Source: Enchytraeus crypticus
Lineage: Eukaryota > Annelida > Clitellata > Enchytraeida > Enchytraeidae
Assembly (NCBI GenBank): GCA_905160935.1
Contig: CAJHZI010000305.1
Span: forward strand, 115,001 to 179,000
Direction: 5' to 3'
Length of the DNA: 64,000 nucleotides
Positions 35,331-48,954 of this stretch are shown here, piece after piece; positions within the stretch are counted from its first letter, which is position 1, and each line of letters opens with the position of its first letter. The notes under the pieces were generated by a model. It did not search any database. It saw only the letters and a list, made by a program, of their open reading frames with translations, and was not told the origin of the DNA. The translations under genes and the position numbers were made by a program.

Positions 35331-36000
35331 TCACTCATGACCATCTTTGACTATAAAATAGAAAATGTCTGTTGTATAAGTTTAAAAAAAACTTCATACT
35401 TTACATTAGTAATTTTTCCAAGTTCTTCCAGGACGTGATCAACGGAATAATTAGCACCATAATAGTGTAAATAAGACACTCGTAGTGCTCTAAATTGTAT
35501 TCATGCGAATCGACATAAGTTGGGATTTAGCAATTTTGTTACAATGTTTCAATTTCTTTTTGCATTTGTGTTCGGTGTAGAGTTACGGTATGGAAAAGGT
35601 AAAATTAGAGTTGACCCTTTTCATCAGGTAAATTTATTGAAACACTTATAAGAGAGGTTAACAAAGATTAGAAAGTGCGCGCGTTGCGGCATTGTAGAAA
35701 GATTAAAGGGTAGTCTTTCGGGTAAAGGGTTTAACTTGGGATCTTTGGGATGATAGATTCGAATATTAGACTGGTCCTTCTCTGCTACGTTTCAACAGAT
35801 CAAATATGCGGACATGTTAAAAGGCGATTTAGTCAATTAATTATTCGTGAAAGACATTGAAAACTACTAGAACTACTAAATTACTATAACTACTACCTTG
35901 CTAGAGAAGAACTAAAATAAAGTGTGATGTAGGCGTTAAATGAGAGTGTAAACAAGAATAGACTGTATATCTTATTGCCTTGGACCTGTGCTATAAAAAT
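35331..36000. other. intergenic; weak exon-like stretch at 35395-35466
   Basis: On the minus strand 35395-35466 reads YYGANYSVDHVLEELGKITN ending at GTAAAG, but its only acceptor gives a phase that does not fit the 36120-36239 exon. Left as unproven. Confidence 0.3.
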
Positions 36001-36004
36001 AATG

Positions 36005-36057
36005 CGAGAGAAAACGAGAGAGAAGGAGAGAGAGAGAGAGAGAAGGAGTGAGAGATA

Positions 36058-36102
<45 letters not shown>
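36005..36102. repeat. (GA)n microsatellite
   Basis: GA-rich tract with GGAG interruptions, 18 bp downstream of the 36120 donor on the minus strand. Confidence 0.95.
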
Positions 36103-36105
<3 letters not shown>

Positions 36106-36119
36106 TGTAGTAGAGTTAC

Positions 36120-36239
36120 CTGGTTGAGCGCATAGTTGCGCGGGTTCAGTACAAGCGTGCTGCGTACAGCTGGAAGAGAAATCAGAGACGAGCTTGAGTC
36201 CTCACAGTGTTCACTCAGCATCCTGTACCTGGAGAGTTC
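36120..36239 (-). CDS. exon of an unidentified protein-coding gene
   Basis: Minus strand: GTTTTTAACAG, then 40 codons beginning ELSRYRMLSEHCEDSSSSLI and ending RNYALNQ, then GTAACT; phase 0 on both sides. Splice sites, codon-like base use and a single open frame support a real exon. I do not recognise the family. Its gene would run antisense to the GABA-B receptor, its 5' end lying under or beyond the receptor's first exon. Confidence 0.55.
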
Positions 36240-36277
36240 CTGTTAAAAACTGGATCTGGTGAACACGAAGAGAGACT

Positions 36278-36402
36278 TCAAGTTAACGTCAGTTTCGTGG
36301 CTCGATACGATACAGTGACATTAGCGACGGATAGGATCAGATTCCGCACTTACTGATGCGCAGCCTGGCTATTTATCCTTGAACGTCGTTCCTACTGGCT
36401 CA
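36278..36402 (-). mobile_element. tRNA-derived SINE (family A), old copy
   Basis: Strongly diverged but co-linear: GTTAACGTCAGTTTC, ACGGATAGGATCAGATTCCG, and CCTACTGGCTC. Confidence 0.6.
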
Positions 36403-36794
36403 GTACAGGACTGAATAAAAGTTTAAATATGTGGTATTAAAAGTGATAGATATCAACATAGTTGATAATTTCACTATAATGCGTGTTTACTTTACTTTTT
36501 GAAAAATATGATTGGATTCTGGGACGATTTCCCGTTGCTCTCCTCAGTTTCTGCTTAGTCGCCATTAATGGCAAATGCAGTTAACGCCTTATCTATTTTT
36601 CAGTGTTTAGGACACTGCACGAGAAATGCTGTGTGTTAGTATGTTATTTTCTACTAATTATTTGAACTAATAACCTATACGCTAATTGTATAATTGATTG
36701 ATTCACTGGCAGATTACAATCATGTCTGCAGGAATATAAAATTTAACTTTTTGTTGAACAGAAGCATTTAATTACATTATATCGATATAACGTC
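36403..36794. other. 5' flank of the GABA-B-type receptor
   Basis: Holds the inverted partner (36428-36499) of the element at 16922-16990. Presumed promoter and 5' UTR; no motif can be defended. Confidence 0.4.
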
Positions 36795-38459
36795 ATGGAT
36801 ACAAACTATAATGAGATGAGGATATGGCAGAAATCTTACATAGCTCACAGCTTTCGCTTATTTCATACATTTCGTATTCTTGTAATCCTTCATCTGAATG
36901 ACTTGAGTCACGCAACAATCGTCGCTGAAATATCGCCCATCGAATCTCCCCACTCTTACAATATTATGCCAGACACGTCCCCAACAGACACCACATCCGT
37001 ACTGTCACGTCAGCATTTATTTACAGCCAATCAAAGGCAGGCAATTAGCGATCATAACAATTCGGCTGCAATTATTCTGGGGAATACCCCGGAGCCTGTG
37101 CGAGATTTACCCGGCGAGAGAGCAATAGTTGCGGCTAGAATGTTCTTAGAAAGAAAAATTAAGGAAGACATATCAAGCGGTGACTTCATGGAAAGGGAAT
37201 TTAGAGCAGAAAATTCTTCAGAATTGAAATCGTCGATGCATGTAAAGAATTTGTCCAGTTTGGCAGTTGATACTTCGCCAGACTTTAAAATAAAACTTTA
37301 TGCGAGTAATTGTAAGAAATCGAGCAACAAAAGTGGCGAGATGAATGAGAAATATTTAATCAGTAACGAATCGAATGAACGGAATTTCAACCTATCTCAT
37401 AACGAATCGCATGGAGTGAAGGTTAGTGATACCATTGACATAAAAACTCCTGTAGAATTGGAGATCAGGAGTAAAACGATAGCTGTGGAGAGAATTTCAG
37501 ATTTTGATCACGTTTTAAATCATGATTCAGACCTGCCTGTGCATGAAACATCAAAAGAAATAGACAACAATTTCAATTCTTCTCGCTCGCCATTCGGACA
37601 AATCAGTAGATATAATAATCTGAATTTCACAAAAGAGGATGAAAGTAAAGGAAACGATAATAAAACGTACGAAAGCTTGGCGAATACTTACTTAACACAT
37701 GCTCAGATGGATAAGTCTAGTTTGCGACAATCCATAACGAATCAATCAATTCTAGAAGCTACTCAAAATAGTCTAGGTTCGCTATCATTATTTGCCTTAT
37801 TTACCAATATATCCTCTTTCAAACCTTCAGCCCTGATTGAAGGCGATAAATTGACTTCAGATATAGTTCAGAATGAATCGAGAAATAATCGAAATATCGA
37901 AGTGAAAGCTCAAGACTTTGATATCTCAGATAATTCAAAGACTAACAGCCATATTACTACGAGAATTAGAACAAAAGAAAGGTATTTAATAGATACCAAA
38001 CAATTAGATAAGTCGAGAAAAGACAGGCAAATTTTAACTAAAAATCGATCGAATATTAATATAAATAACAAAACAAATCAGAAAACTCAAGGGTTAAACA
38101 AAAATCAGACACTTTTAGCAAAAAATTCAGATAAATTTAAATTAAACACATCTTCTGTCACTGGCAAGTCACTAAATCGTCGATATCAACGGTATATAGG
38201 CGAGCACACCAGTGATCATTCAAACATCAATGACGACGATGACGACGACGACGATGATGAAAGAATCACGCTGCATATCGGGGGCCTGTTTGAGTTGAGA
38301 GGCAGCAATCAGGATTCGAAACTGGGAGTGACTCAACCCGGAGGAGCAGTAGGTAACGGCTGGTCTGATCTCTCTTCAGCTCTGCTAGCTGTACGCCATG
38401 TTAACAGGCTAAACTTTGTGCCTGGCTACAGACTGAGGCTGAACTACAACGATACAAGG
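36795..38459 (+). CDS. GABA-B-type receptor exon 1: signal, long N-terminal extension, start of ligand domain
   Basis: 555 codons from ATG at 36795; a second Met at codon 8 (MRIWQKS) is an alternative start. [14 protein letters not shown] is the hydrophobic core of a likely signal peptide. Residues about 40-480 are Asn-, Ser-, Lys- and Glu-rich with many N-x-S/T sites and a run of nine Asp at about 480-488, no known fold. [15 protein letters not shown] then opens the ligand-binding domain. Ends ACA AGG|GTTCGT, phase 0, which joins LNYNDTR to CDPGYG of exon 2. Confidence 0.88.
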
Positions 38460-41400
38460 GTTCGTAGCCTCTTTCTCGTGCTAGATGTTGTTGCGGACGA
38501 CAGTAGCACTCTAATCGTGATCGTGTTGCTGTCATTGTTTGTTGATTTTTGTCAATTATTGGATCCTAAGAATAAAATTAGTTTAGCATAACGACAAAAA
38601 TCTGTAAAAGTTTAAAGTCCGGTTAATTTCAGTTTCCTAACTCGAAAGTATATTCGTGACGGAGCGAGCACTGAATTTGAATCGTGCATCTACTGATCAG
38701 TAGCTGGATAACTTGCCGACATGATAACAGAGTGGAATCGGATACTTTTCTAACTTTATACGGACAATTTATTGATTTAGAACATATTGATGAGTTTATT
38801 TAACTATTGATAAGTTTATTTAACTAGTGATGAGCGTAACTAGTGATAAGCCTAACTAGTGATAAGCCTAACTAGTGATAAGCCTAACTAGTGATGAGCT
38901 TTAACTAGTGATAAGCTTAACTAGTGATAAGTTTAACTAGTGATAAGTTTAACTAGTGATAAGCTTTAACTAGTGATAAGCCTCACTAGTGATAAGCCTC
39001 ACTAGTGACGAGTTTTAACTAGTGATAAGTTTAACTAGTGATAAGCTTTTAACTAGTGATAAGCTTTAACTAGTGATAAGTTTAACTAGTGATAAGTTTA
39101 ACTAGTGATGAGCTTAACTAATGATAAGTTTAACTAGTGGTAAGTTTAACTAGTGATGAGCTTTAACTAGTGATAAGCTTAACTAGTGATAAGCTTAACT
39201 AATGATAAGTTTAACTAGTGATAAGCTTAACTAATGATAAGCTTAACTGGTGGTAAAATTAACTAGTGATAAACGTAACTAGTGATAAGATCTCAATTTG
39301 GGCAGCTCATTAGGGCTTGCATCTCAATTTATTACAGACGAGGCAACCCATTAGGACTTGCATCTCAGTTAATTATAGACGAGACAGCTCATTAGGGATC
39401 GAAGCTCAATTAATTATTAACGGGGTTGTAGAGGGTTCGCTGGTGACCCTGGACTCTGCAGGACTCATGATGAGGACTTAGCGAGGATAGCAGACGAGAC
39501 GGACGCTGGCTGACGGAGAATAATAGCACTGATGTAATAAATCAAATCCATGCTCGCTCATTTTGTCTATTCTGTCTTCTCCCTCGTTCTTCCTAAACTC
39601 AACATGATTTTCAGAAGAAATATTAGAATTGACAGTTTTCTGATCTGAATGCAATGAGATAGATAGATGGATGGATGGATGGATGAATGGATGTATGGAT
39701 GGCACGGACTGATGGACGCACAATCAGACAGACAGACAGATAGATAGACGGACGGACAGACAGGCAGACAAACATATAAATAGATAGATAAATAGATAGA
39801 TAGACAGATAGACATGTAGACAGGTAGACAGATAGACAAATAGATAGATAGACAGATAGGTAAATAGGCAGAGATTCAGAGACATAAATTATACAGATAA
39901 AGAGTGAGGGAAAGAGAGACAGATGCAGAGGAAGAAGTATATGGTTATTAAATGGTGATGGGGAGAAAGAAGAAGAAAGAAGAAGACAGGGAGAAGGAAG
40001 GCGTGTCCTTGTATTTTTAGATGGAGTAGGAGAGGGAAGTTGCAGATTGTAAGGAAACGACCAGATAGCCGGCGAGCAAAATTTACTTATTGACGATCTA
40101 TTATTCGCAGAATCTGACGAGAGCCGCGGATATAATAGATACTGACCGGGCGGATCTTATTCAAAGTCTTGAATAGAGAGAAAGGTATCTGCTTCACGGC
40201 AAAGAGGTACAGCTAACCCTGCTGTAGAATGCAAATTTGCGGTAGTCATAGCAATTTGCATTGGACCTTCTCGTGTAAAGTGGATGGGATTTAACTAAAT
40301 ATAGGGTCCGAGCCTTAACCCATTCTGTGCTCAGAATCGAACCTTACTACTCGTCGTTACTGCTGTAACGCTTTGACCGATTAAGCGAAACGTCCTACGA
40401 ATTTTTAAATCATTTTTTGCATTTAATTTTAGACTGCAATTTTGGGGTTTTTCGAAATCTTCCTTTGCAATTTGGAAAACTTCAGCCTGGCTGGAGCCAA
40501 TGGCGATGTGGGTAAGATATTCAACTGCGGATCAGTATGTGCGGGTTCAAATCCTGGGCTTGCCCGTTACTTTCATCATTTTCGAGTGAGAAAACTGACG
40601 TTAACTTTAGCTTTATCAGCTTTTTTCTCTTAATGGTGACAGAATTTCTCATAAGCGGTTAATAGGTTGGTTTATTTGAGCCAAAGTTATGAGAAACTTT
40701 GTGATCTGGTATGCCAATCTGGGCCCCTCATAGATCTCTTTGCTATACTCTATTTTGTTCTTGTGAAGAGAGCTTCTGCTATTCCTAAACTTCATATGTA
40801 ATACAGAACTATTATGATATATTAGTGTATATGAAGGCCTATTTACGTTTAATTTCTGCATTGTTTCAGTTTCAAATGATAGGCATGCGGTGTCTTTGTA
40901 ATGCTGTACGCTTCGTCGGTAAGACACTCGACCGCAGATCAGTATGTGCGGGGTAAAAATTCTGGGCTCACCCGTCGCAGACATCGCTTTAGACTGAGGA
41001 TTTTAACGTTAACACTAGCTTTACTTTTTATACTGTCTACTCAGTTTTACGTTATGCTGTAGCAGTTGTGCTTTACATTTCTTAAGATTAATTATGGAAT
41101 TATCACCTCCCACCTACCTTAGAATATACTAGGATGTGATAGGGTATGATAGAATATGATAGAGTATGACTACATGTATAATAGGATATGATGGGATGTG
41201 ATGTACAAGTTTTATTAGTAATTCATGATACATATTAACAGAGTACATGTAACTATATCGAAGAACTTGGTGTTAAAAAAATGTAATAGCGTAATGACAT
41301 AGAAATGCAACTTAGCGATGAATGCGGACGAAGTCTAACTAAATTTTTAAGTGAAGCAAATGTCTAAATGACAATAGCAGGAAGCGCTAACAAATCTTAA

Positions 41401-43245
41401 TTTTAGAGTTACCCAAAAGTGAGGAGGTGGGGGGAGGGCACTGACGAGGTTTTAATATAGGTAACAAGAAGGAAGGAAAATCGAACCTTCAACCACCGCC
41501 AGAGATTTCTAATACTGGACCGAACTCACTATCAAATAGAGCTTAGGACAGACACGATGTAAATCTATTTGTTAATATATCCATTATTTATTAATTAGCA
41601 CTTATAGAACATCATGTTGGGTACGGGACACTGTAGAATATACCAAGCGGTAACTGCATGTGTCGTAAGAAGCAACTAAGCATGAATTGAGGAAGAACAC
41701 GGGAAACCACCTCAGAAGATGTATTTTGCCAAGCTTTAGGCTACATCAGGAAAAAGTAAAAAGCTGGTAAAGCTAATGTTAAAGTCAGTTTCCTCACTCG
41801 AAAGCGATGTCAGTGACGGGAGAGCCCAGGATTTGAACCCGCACATATTGATCCGCGGTCGAATATCTTATCGTCTTCTCCACTGGCTACAGCCAGCAAT
41901 GGATAAGGTATGGCCTTTTTGTGAATAGATTAACTTGTTGATCTATGAAGTATGAATGCTCAGATGGAATTTGTAGCTTGAACCTGCCACTTGGAAAAAC
42001 ACTAGACTAACAAACAGGCAGCGCTTTATGTCAGTATCGTTGATGTTTGTATAAAAAATGGATGATCATTTGCTATGTTATCTTTTAGTACTGTAAGTCT
42101 TACCATTCCATTAGACAGCTTAGTCACTTATCCATGTCACCAGTTCAGTGAATGTCCCAGATTTTACTCTCTGATTATTTCTAACTGGAATTAATCCCTC
42201 AGGACCTTAGAAAAGTCATTTGACATGTAATGACGTTACCTAAAGCACTTACATACTGAGCTAAATTAAACATCAAATCTTTCAAATTTTATTTAGTTTC
42301 TACTATTAGAAAAGAATAAGCGGTGGGCAAATATGTTGGTAAGAGGAATTACTTAGACGAAGGGGTAGCAAACAAGAATTCATTGTTTATTATGGCTGAA
42401 GTATTATATCAATTATTAAATACGTCATTTTTTAAAGATATTTGATTGATCATTGGTATACTCAGGATTTAATTGTCCAACAGATGGGATTGAAGAATTG
42501 TGAAGATAGATTTTTCTTTTAAATCAAAAACTAGAAATGATGCAAGCAGTAGGCCTACTTTACTGGAAGAATTATAAACAAAGAGACAGAGCAAGACATA
42601 GACATACACATAGACATACAAATACATACAAGCATACAGATTGAGTCACTAATAAAAATATCTTCAGCTTCTTCCGGAAAGCTCGATCAGCCTGTAAACA
42701 AAGATTTTCTAGAAATTTTTTAACTGAATGAGCCCCATCAGCAGAGAATCTCTGCAAGACTTACGAAGCGCTTAGACTCCACTCGTTTATCATTATAGTA
42801 AAGTATTGTGTATTGAATTTGTAGTCTTATTAAATCTGAATAAAAGCGACGCCCAGTTGAGTGAAGGCCCCATCGAATGGATTTGGAAAAGCCTAAGAGA
42901 GAGAAGAGGTCCGGGAATGGATTTGAAGATGTGTAGGAGAGGAAAGAAGGTCCTGGAATGGATTTGGATTCGACTATAGCGGACACCCGATCCTTAGCAA
43001 TTAGATTATCCCTGTTCTCACTCGATAAATGATAACTGCCTGCAATCCATCTGCGACCTTTTCCATTTCTCTTTTCCTTCATTCCACATATATCTTTCCT
43101 CCGAATATTTCCAGCATTCGCTTCAACCCCTCAACACTCTACTGTTATATATATATATAAATATATATATATATATGTACATGTATATATATAGACTGTA
43201 TATATATATATACTGTATATATACTATAGATACTATGGATATGCA

Positions 43246-43292
<47 letters not shown>

Positions 43293-43392
43293 TATATATA
43301 TAGTATAGTATAGCGTATATATAAATATATATATATATATATATACATATGTATATATATATACTATACATTTACAGTATATTTAGAGATAT

Positions 43393-43447
<55 letters not shown>

Positions 43448-46400
43448 ATACAGTATATACTATATACAATTATACGTGAATATATACTATAAGTATACAG
43501 TATATCTTTATAGATATATATTATATATATACATACATGTTCATATACTTGTATATATGTATGCACAAGTATACATTATATAACGTAGTGGCTTCAAAAC
43601 GATAGTAAATTTCGTAAAAGTTGGATAGTTGACTTGATACCACATGTGCCCCACCAGAGAAGGAAGAATACGGAAAAACCAGGATTTGAACTCCTGACTT
43701 AAAAACTTAGCACTGTTGCTTTATGGTAAGCTATCTATTACGTTAAACTTTGTGATTGTGATTTTCAAGAGTGTGCGTGTAGAAGATTCTGGTAGAAGAT
43801 TCTGGTAGAAGATTCTGGTAGAAGATTCTGGTAAAAGATTCTGGTAGAAGATTCTGGTAAAAGATTCTGGTAAAAGATTCTGGTAGAAGATTCTGGTAGA
43901 AGATTCTGGTAGAAGATTCTGGTAGAAGATTCTGGTAGAAGATTCTGGTAGAAGATTCTGGTAGAAGATTCTGGTAGAAGATTCTGGTAGAAGATTCTGG
44001 TAGAAGATTATGGTAGAAGATTCTGGTAGAAGATTCTGGTAGAAGATTCTGGTAGAAGATTATGGTAGAAGATTCTGGTAGAAGATTCTGGTAGAAGATT
44101 CTGGTAGAAGATTATGTTAAAAGATTCTGGTAGAAGATTATGGTAGAAGATTCTGGTAGAAGATTCTGGTAGAAGATTATGGTAGAAGATTATGGTAGAA
44201 GATTCTGGTAGAAGATTCTGGTAGAAGATTCTGGTAGAAGATTCTGGTAGAAGATTCTGGTAGAAGATTATGGTAGAAGATTCTGGTAGAAGATTCTGGT
44301 AGAAGATTCTGGTAGAAGATTCTGGTAGAAGATTATGGTAGAAGATTATGGTAGAAGATTATGGTAGAAGATTATGGTAGAAGATTCTGGTAGAAGATTC
44401 TGGTAGAAGATTATGGTAGAAGATTATGGTAGAAGATTATGGTAGAAGAAGATTCTGGTAGAAGAGGTAGAAGATTCTGGTAGAAGATTCTGGTAAAGAT
44501 TCTGGTAGAAGATTCTGGTAGAAGATTCTGGTAGAAGATTCTGGTAGAAGATTCTGGTAGAAGATTCTGGTAGAAGATTCTGGTAGAAGATTATGGTAGA
44601 AGATTCTGGTAGAAGATTCTGGTAGAAGATTCTGGTAGAAGATTCTGGTAGAAGATTCTGGTAGAAGATTCTGGTAGAAGATTCTGGTAGAAGATTCTGG
44701 TAGAAGATTCTGGTAGAAGATTCTGGTAGAAGATTCTGGTAGAAGATTCTGGTAAAAGATTCTGGTAAAAGATTATGGTAGAAGATTATGGTAGAAGATT
44801 ATGGTAGAAGATTCTGGTAAAAGATTCTGGTAAAAGATTCTGGTAAAAGATTATGGTAGAAGATTCTGGTAGAAGATTCTGGTAGAAGACTTCTGGTAGA
44901 AGATTCTGGTAGAAGATTCTGGTAGAAGATTCTGGTAGAAGATTCTGGTAGAAGATTCTGGTAGAAGATTCTGGTAGAAGATTCTGGTAAAAGATTCTGG
45001 TAAAAGATTCTGGTAGAAGATTCTGGTAAAAGATTCCGGTAAAAGATTCTGGTAGAAGATTATGGTAAAAGATTCTGGTAGAAGATTCTGGTAGAAGATT
45101 ATGGTAGAAGATTCTGGTAGAAGATTCTGGTAGAAGATTCTGGTAGAAGATTCTGGTAGAAGATTCTGGTAGAAGATTCTGTTAGAAGATTCTGGTAGAA
45201 GATTCTGGTAGAAGATTCTGGTAAAAGATTCTGGTAAAAGATTCTGGTAGAAGATTCTGGTAAAAGATTCCGGTAAAAGATTCTGGTAGAAGATTCTGGT
45301 AGAAGATTCTGGTAGAAGATTCTGGTAGAAGATTCTGGTAGAAGATTCTGGTAGAAGATTCTGGTAGAAGATTCTGGTAGAAGATTATGGTAGAAGATTC
45401 TGGTAGAAGATTCTGGTAGAAGATTCTGGTAGAAGATTCTGGTAGAAGATTCTGGTAGAAGATTCTGGTAGAAGATTCTGGTAGAAGATTATGGTAGAAG
45501 ATTATGGTAGAAGATTCTGGTAAAAGATTCTGGTAAAAGATTCTGGTAAAAGATTCTGGTAGAAGATTCTGGTAAAAGATTCTGGTAAAAGATTCTGGTA
45601 GAAGATTCTGGTAAAAGATTCTGGTAAAAGATTCTGGTAGAAGATTCTGGTAGAAGATTCTGGTAGAAGATTCTGGTAGAAGATTATGGTAGAAGATTCT
45701 GGTAGAAGATTCTGGTAGAAGATTCTGGTAGAAGATTATGGTAGAAGATTCTGATGTAAAAATTCTGGTAGAAAGATTCTGGTAAAAGATTCTGGTAAAA
45801 GATTCTGTAGAAGATTCGGTAAAAGATTTGGTACCAAGATTCTGGTAGAAGATCTCTGGTAGAAGATTCTGGTAGAAGATTCTGGTAGAAGATTATGGTA
45901 GAAGATTCTGGTAAAAGATTCTGGTAAAAGATTCTGGTAAAAGATTATGGTAGAAGATTCTGGTAGAAGATTCTGGTAGAAGACTCTGGTAGAAGATTCT
46001 GGTAGAAGATTCTGGTAGAAGATTCTGTTAGAAGATTCTGGTAGAAGATTCTGGTAGAAGATTCTGGTAGAAGATTCTGGTAGAAGATTCTGGTAGAAGA
46101 TTCTGGTAGAAGATTCTGTTAGAAGATTCTGGTAGAAGATTCTGGTAGAAGATTCTGGTAAAAGATTCTGGTAAAAGATTCTGGTAGAAGATTCTGGTAA
46201 AAGATTCCGGTAAAAGATTCTGGTAGAAGATTCTGGTAGAAGATTCTGGTAGAAGATTCTGGTAGAAGATTCTGGTAGAAGATTCTGGTAGAAGATTCTG
46301 GTAGAAGATTCTGGTAGAAGATTCTGGTAGAAGATTCTGGTAGAAGATTCTGGTAGAAGATTCTGGTAGAAGATTATGGTAGAAGATTATGGTAGAAGAT

Positions 46401-48908
46401 TATGGTAGAAGATTATGGTAGAAGATTCTGGTAGAAGATTCTGGTAGAAGATTATGGTAGAAGATTATGGTAGAAGATTATGGTAGAAGATTCTGGTAGA
46501 AGATTCTGGTAGAAGATGCGGGAATTTGTTAATGCTGATTATAATTATTTTAAATTTGTAAAAACTAATGTTATGAAAATAAGTTTTCATTATTTGGGTG
46601 TTTTCATCTATTTGTCATTCTATTGTCATGCACTAATACTTTTATTATTCAAAGTAACAAAAGGTGTTTTTCTACTCGCAGGGTTTTGACTTCTTGCATC
46701 AATATAAGCGCATATTGTGCAGATTGGCTGGAGCCAGTGGCGGTATCGGTAAAAATTCGGCCGCGGATCAGTATAAGCAGTGCTCAAATCCTGAGCTCGC
46801 CCGTCACTGACAAAGCTTTCGAATGAGCAAACAGGCGTTAACATTAGCTTTTTACCAGAAGTATCATATCGTAACATTGCTAGAATATATAATTTCACCC
46901 AGCATTGACTTGTGCAGCTGTCTGTTGTGTTTGGTAGTGTGACCCAGGCTATGGGGCCGACGCTTTCTATGACCTCATTTACCGCAAGCCCACGATCATC
47001 ATGCTCATCGGCACTGCCTGCTCCGAGGTCACCAAGACACTGGCCGAGATAGTTCCCTACTGGAACCTACTGCTGGTTAGTAGCTACCCTATAGCTCCCT
47101 ACTCTAACCTAAATCTGGGTTGTAGCTAACCTATATCTCCCTACTGGAACCTACAAGCACTTCCGGGATGCAGTTAGCTCAAATTCGGATTGCTAGTTAT
47201 AATTTAGCTATAATTGAAAGCATTTTAAGAACCGCTGACGTAAAGTCCTTTAATTTTTAATGAGTACTCGAGAGACGCAACATTTATTCGACGTAGCAGC
47301 AATCAGAGAAGCTACACTGACACTTGAAAACTGATTGAGTTCAGAAAACTAAGAACTGGAACAAGAACAAAAGAACAGCAGCGCCGTGCTGGATAAAGAA
47401 TGGACAGAAAAGTCAACTAAAAAGTGAGGCTACTTATTAAATGACTTGACAGTGAAAATTACACTAGAACTCTTAAATTCGTTGATTTGTTTGAAAACTG
47501 GCAGGTGTTGTGAAATATTTTGAATCAAAACGAGTAAAATGTAAACGTAAGAGAATCTATAGTCTGAATGTGATGATTTTACTTATTTCTGTCTCTTCAA
47601 TGGAAGAGACATTGGACAAAGAGAGTTGTTGGGTTGAAAGCAGGCGTGTGTCGCCTTTGTCTCCACCGAACAGATCGTTGTTTTGTTAAACTGTCACTCT
47701 CAAACTGCAGGAAATTCCGAGAGGTTTGCTTTTACGCCTCCTGTAAAATGGAAAGGAGAGTGGAAACAGTTAAGAGAATCCCTTGAAAATCCTCTCTACA
47801 GAGTTTCTGTAAATTAGGATTATTACTAACACTTTAGTATTGTAGAGCGTAGTGTTAAGCAGCTATAGTGAGAATAGTCTTCCGGTATTTCGTGGTTTAT
47901 AAAAGCCGATTTTAACGTCAGCCGCATTTCTCGAAAGCTATATAAGACATGGGAGAACCCAGGATTTGAATCCGTATATAGTGATCCCCGATCGGATATC
48001 TTACAGACTTCGTAACTGGCATCTATTGCTTCCAGTAATAAGCTCTTGATTGAATTCGCAAGACGAGCTGTATTTTAATTAAAACTCTAATTACAGTTTC
48101 CAGCTGCTTATGTTTATTATCTACCCAACAGTAAAGAATTGTTGCAAAATTTCTCTTAAGAAATATAATTAAAATTATGTAAATTGTGTATGAAAAAGTG
48201 GATATTTGGCATACGCCTACTATTTTAGTTTAATTTCAGTGTCTTTCTTATAAAAACTTAGCAGAGTAATTAGCAATTAACTAACAGAAAATTACCAGCT
48301 GGATGTGTTCTGGTGCTTCGTGTAACTTATAACTGAAATAAATAAAATTGTGAAATAAAATTGTGAAATGAATTAGTGAATAAAATTTTAAACTGATCAA
48401 CAGTATTGGCGGTTAATTGATTGATCAGGAGAATTATTTGATAGACAGACAACAGACATATGAACAGCATACGGACAGACAGACAGACAGACTGAGAGAC
48501 AGATTAACGCACAGACTTATAGACAGATTCCAGCGACTAACTGACAGAAAACTTTGGAATGATTTTCTGGATTTTGGAATTTGCACCGTTTCTGGACATT
48601 TCATTTTGCTCGCCGGCTTGATTTTGACACGATAGTGCTCGATGCTGTCATTGACGACTGTAGCACTCTAATTGTTTTTACTGTTATTATAATACCAGTG
48701 CACTGTACTAGGAATTGGATATACATGTCCTCATTCAAGAAGGTCATTTAGACAATTAATAGCAGGAGCATGACTGTGAGCACAAACTACATGTACCGTC
48801 AGAGGTTCAAACACATAGAGATACTCAGAGATATATGCAAACATACAGTATGAAAATAACTAACAGAGAGCCAAACATGCGGATGGACTGAGGGCCATAC
48901 AAGCAGAC

Positions 48909-48954
<46 letters not shown>

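Larger units (their letters stand above)
38460..46937. other. GABA-B receptor intron 1 (8.5 kb)
   Basis: By far the largest intron here. It is filled by arrays (38765-39290, 39655-39860, 43145-43575, 43780-46517) and SINEs. 39861-40480 and 41025-41760 show no feature except a degraded GAATCGAACC box-B-like motif near 40335; 41895-43140 holds an old repeat G copy (42095-42245) and nothing else I recognise. Confidence 0.7.

Noticed and set aside
35395-35466. Minus-strand stretch YYGANYSVDHVLEELGKITN
   Set aside because: Looks protein-like, but the only acceptor leaves a phase that does not fit the neighbouring exon; kept only as a note.
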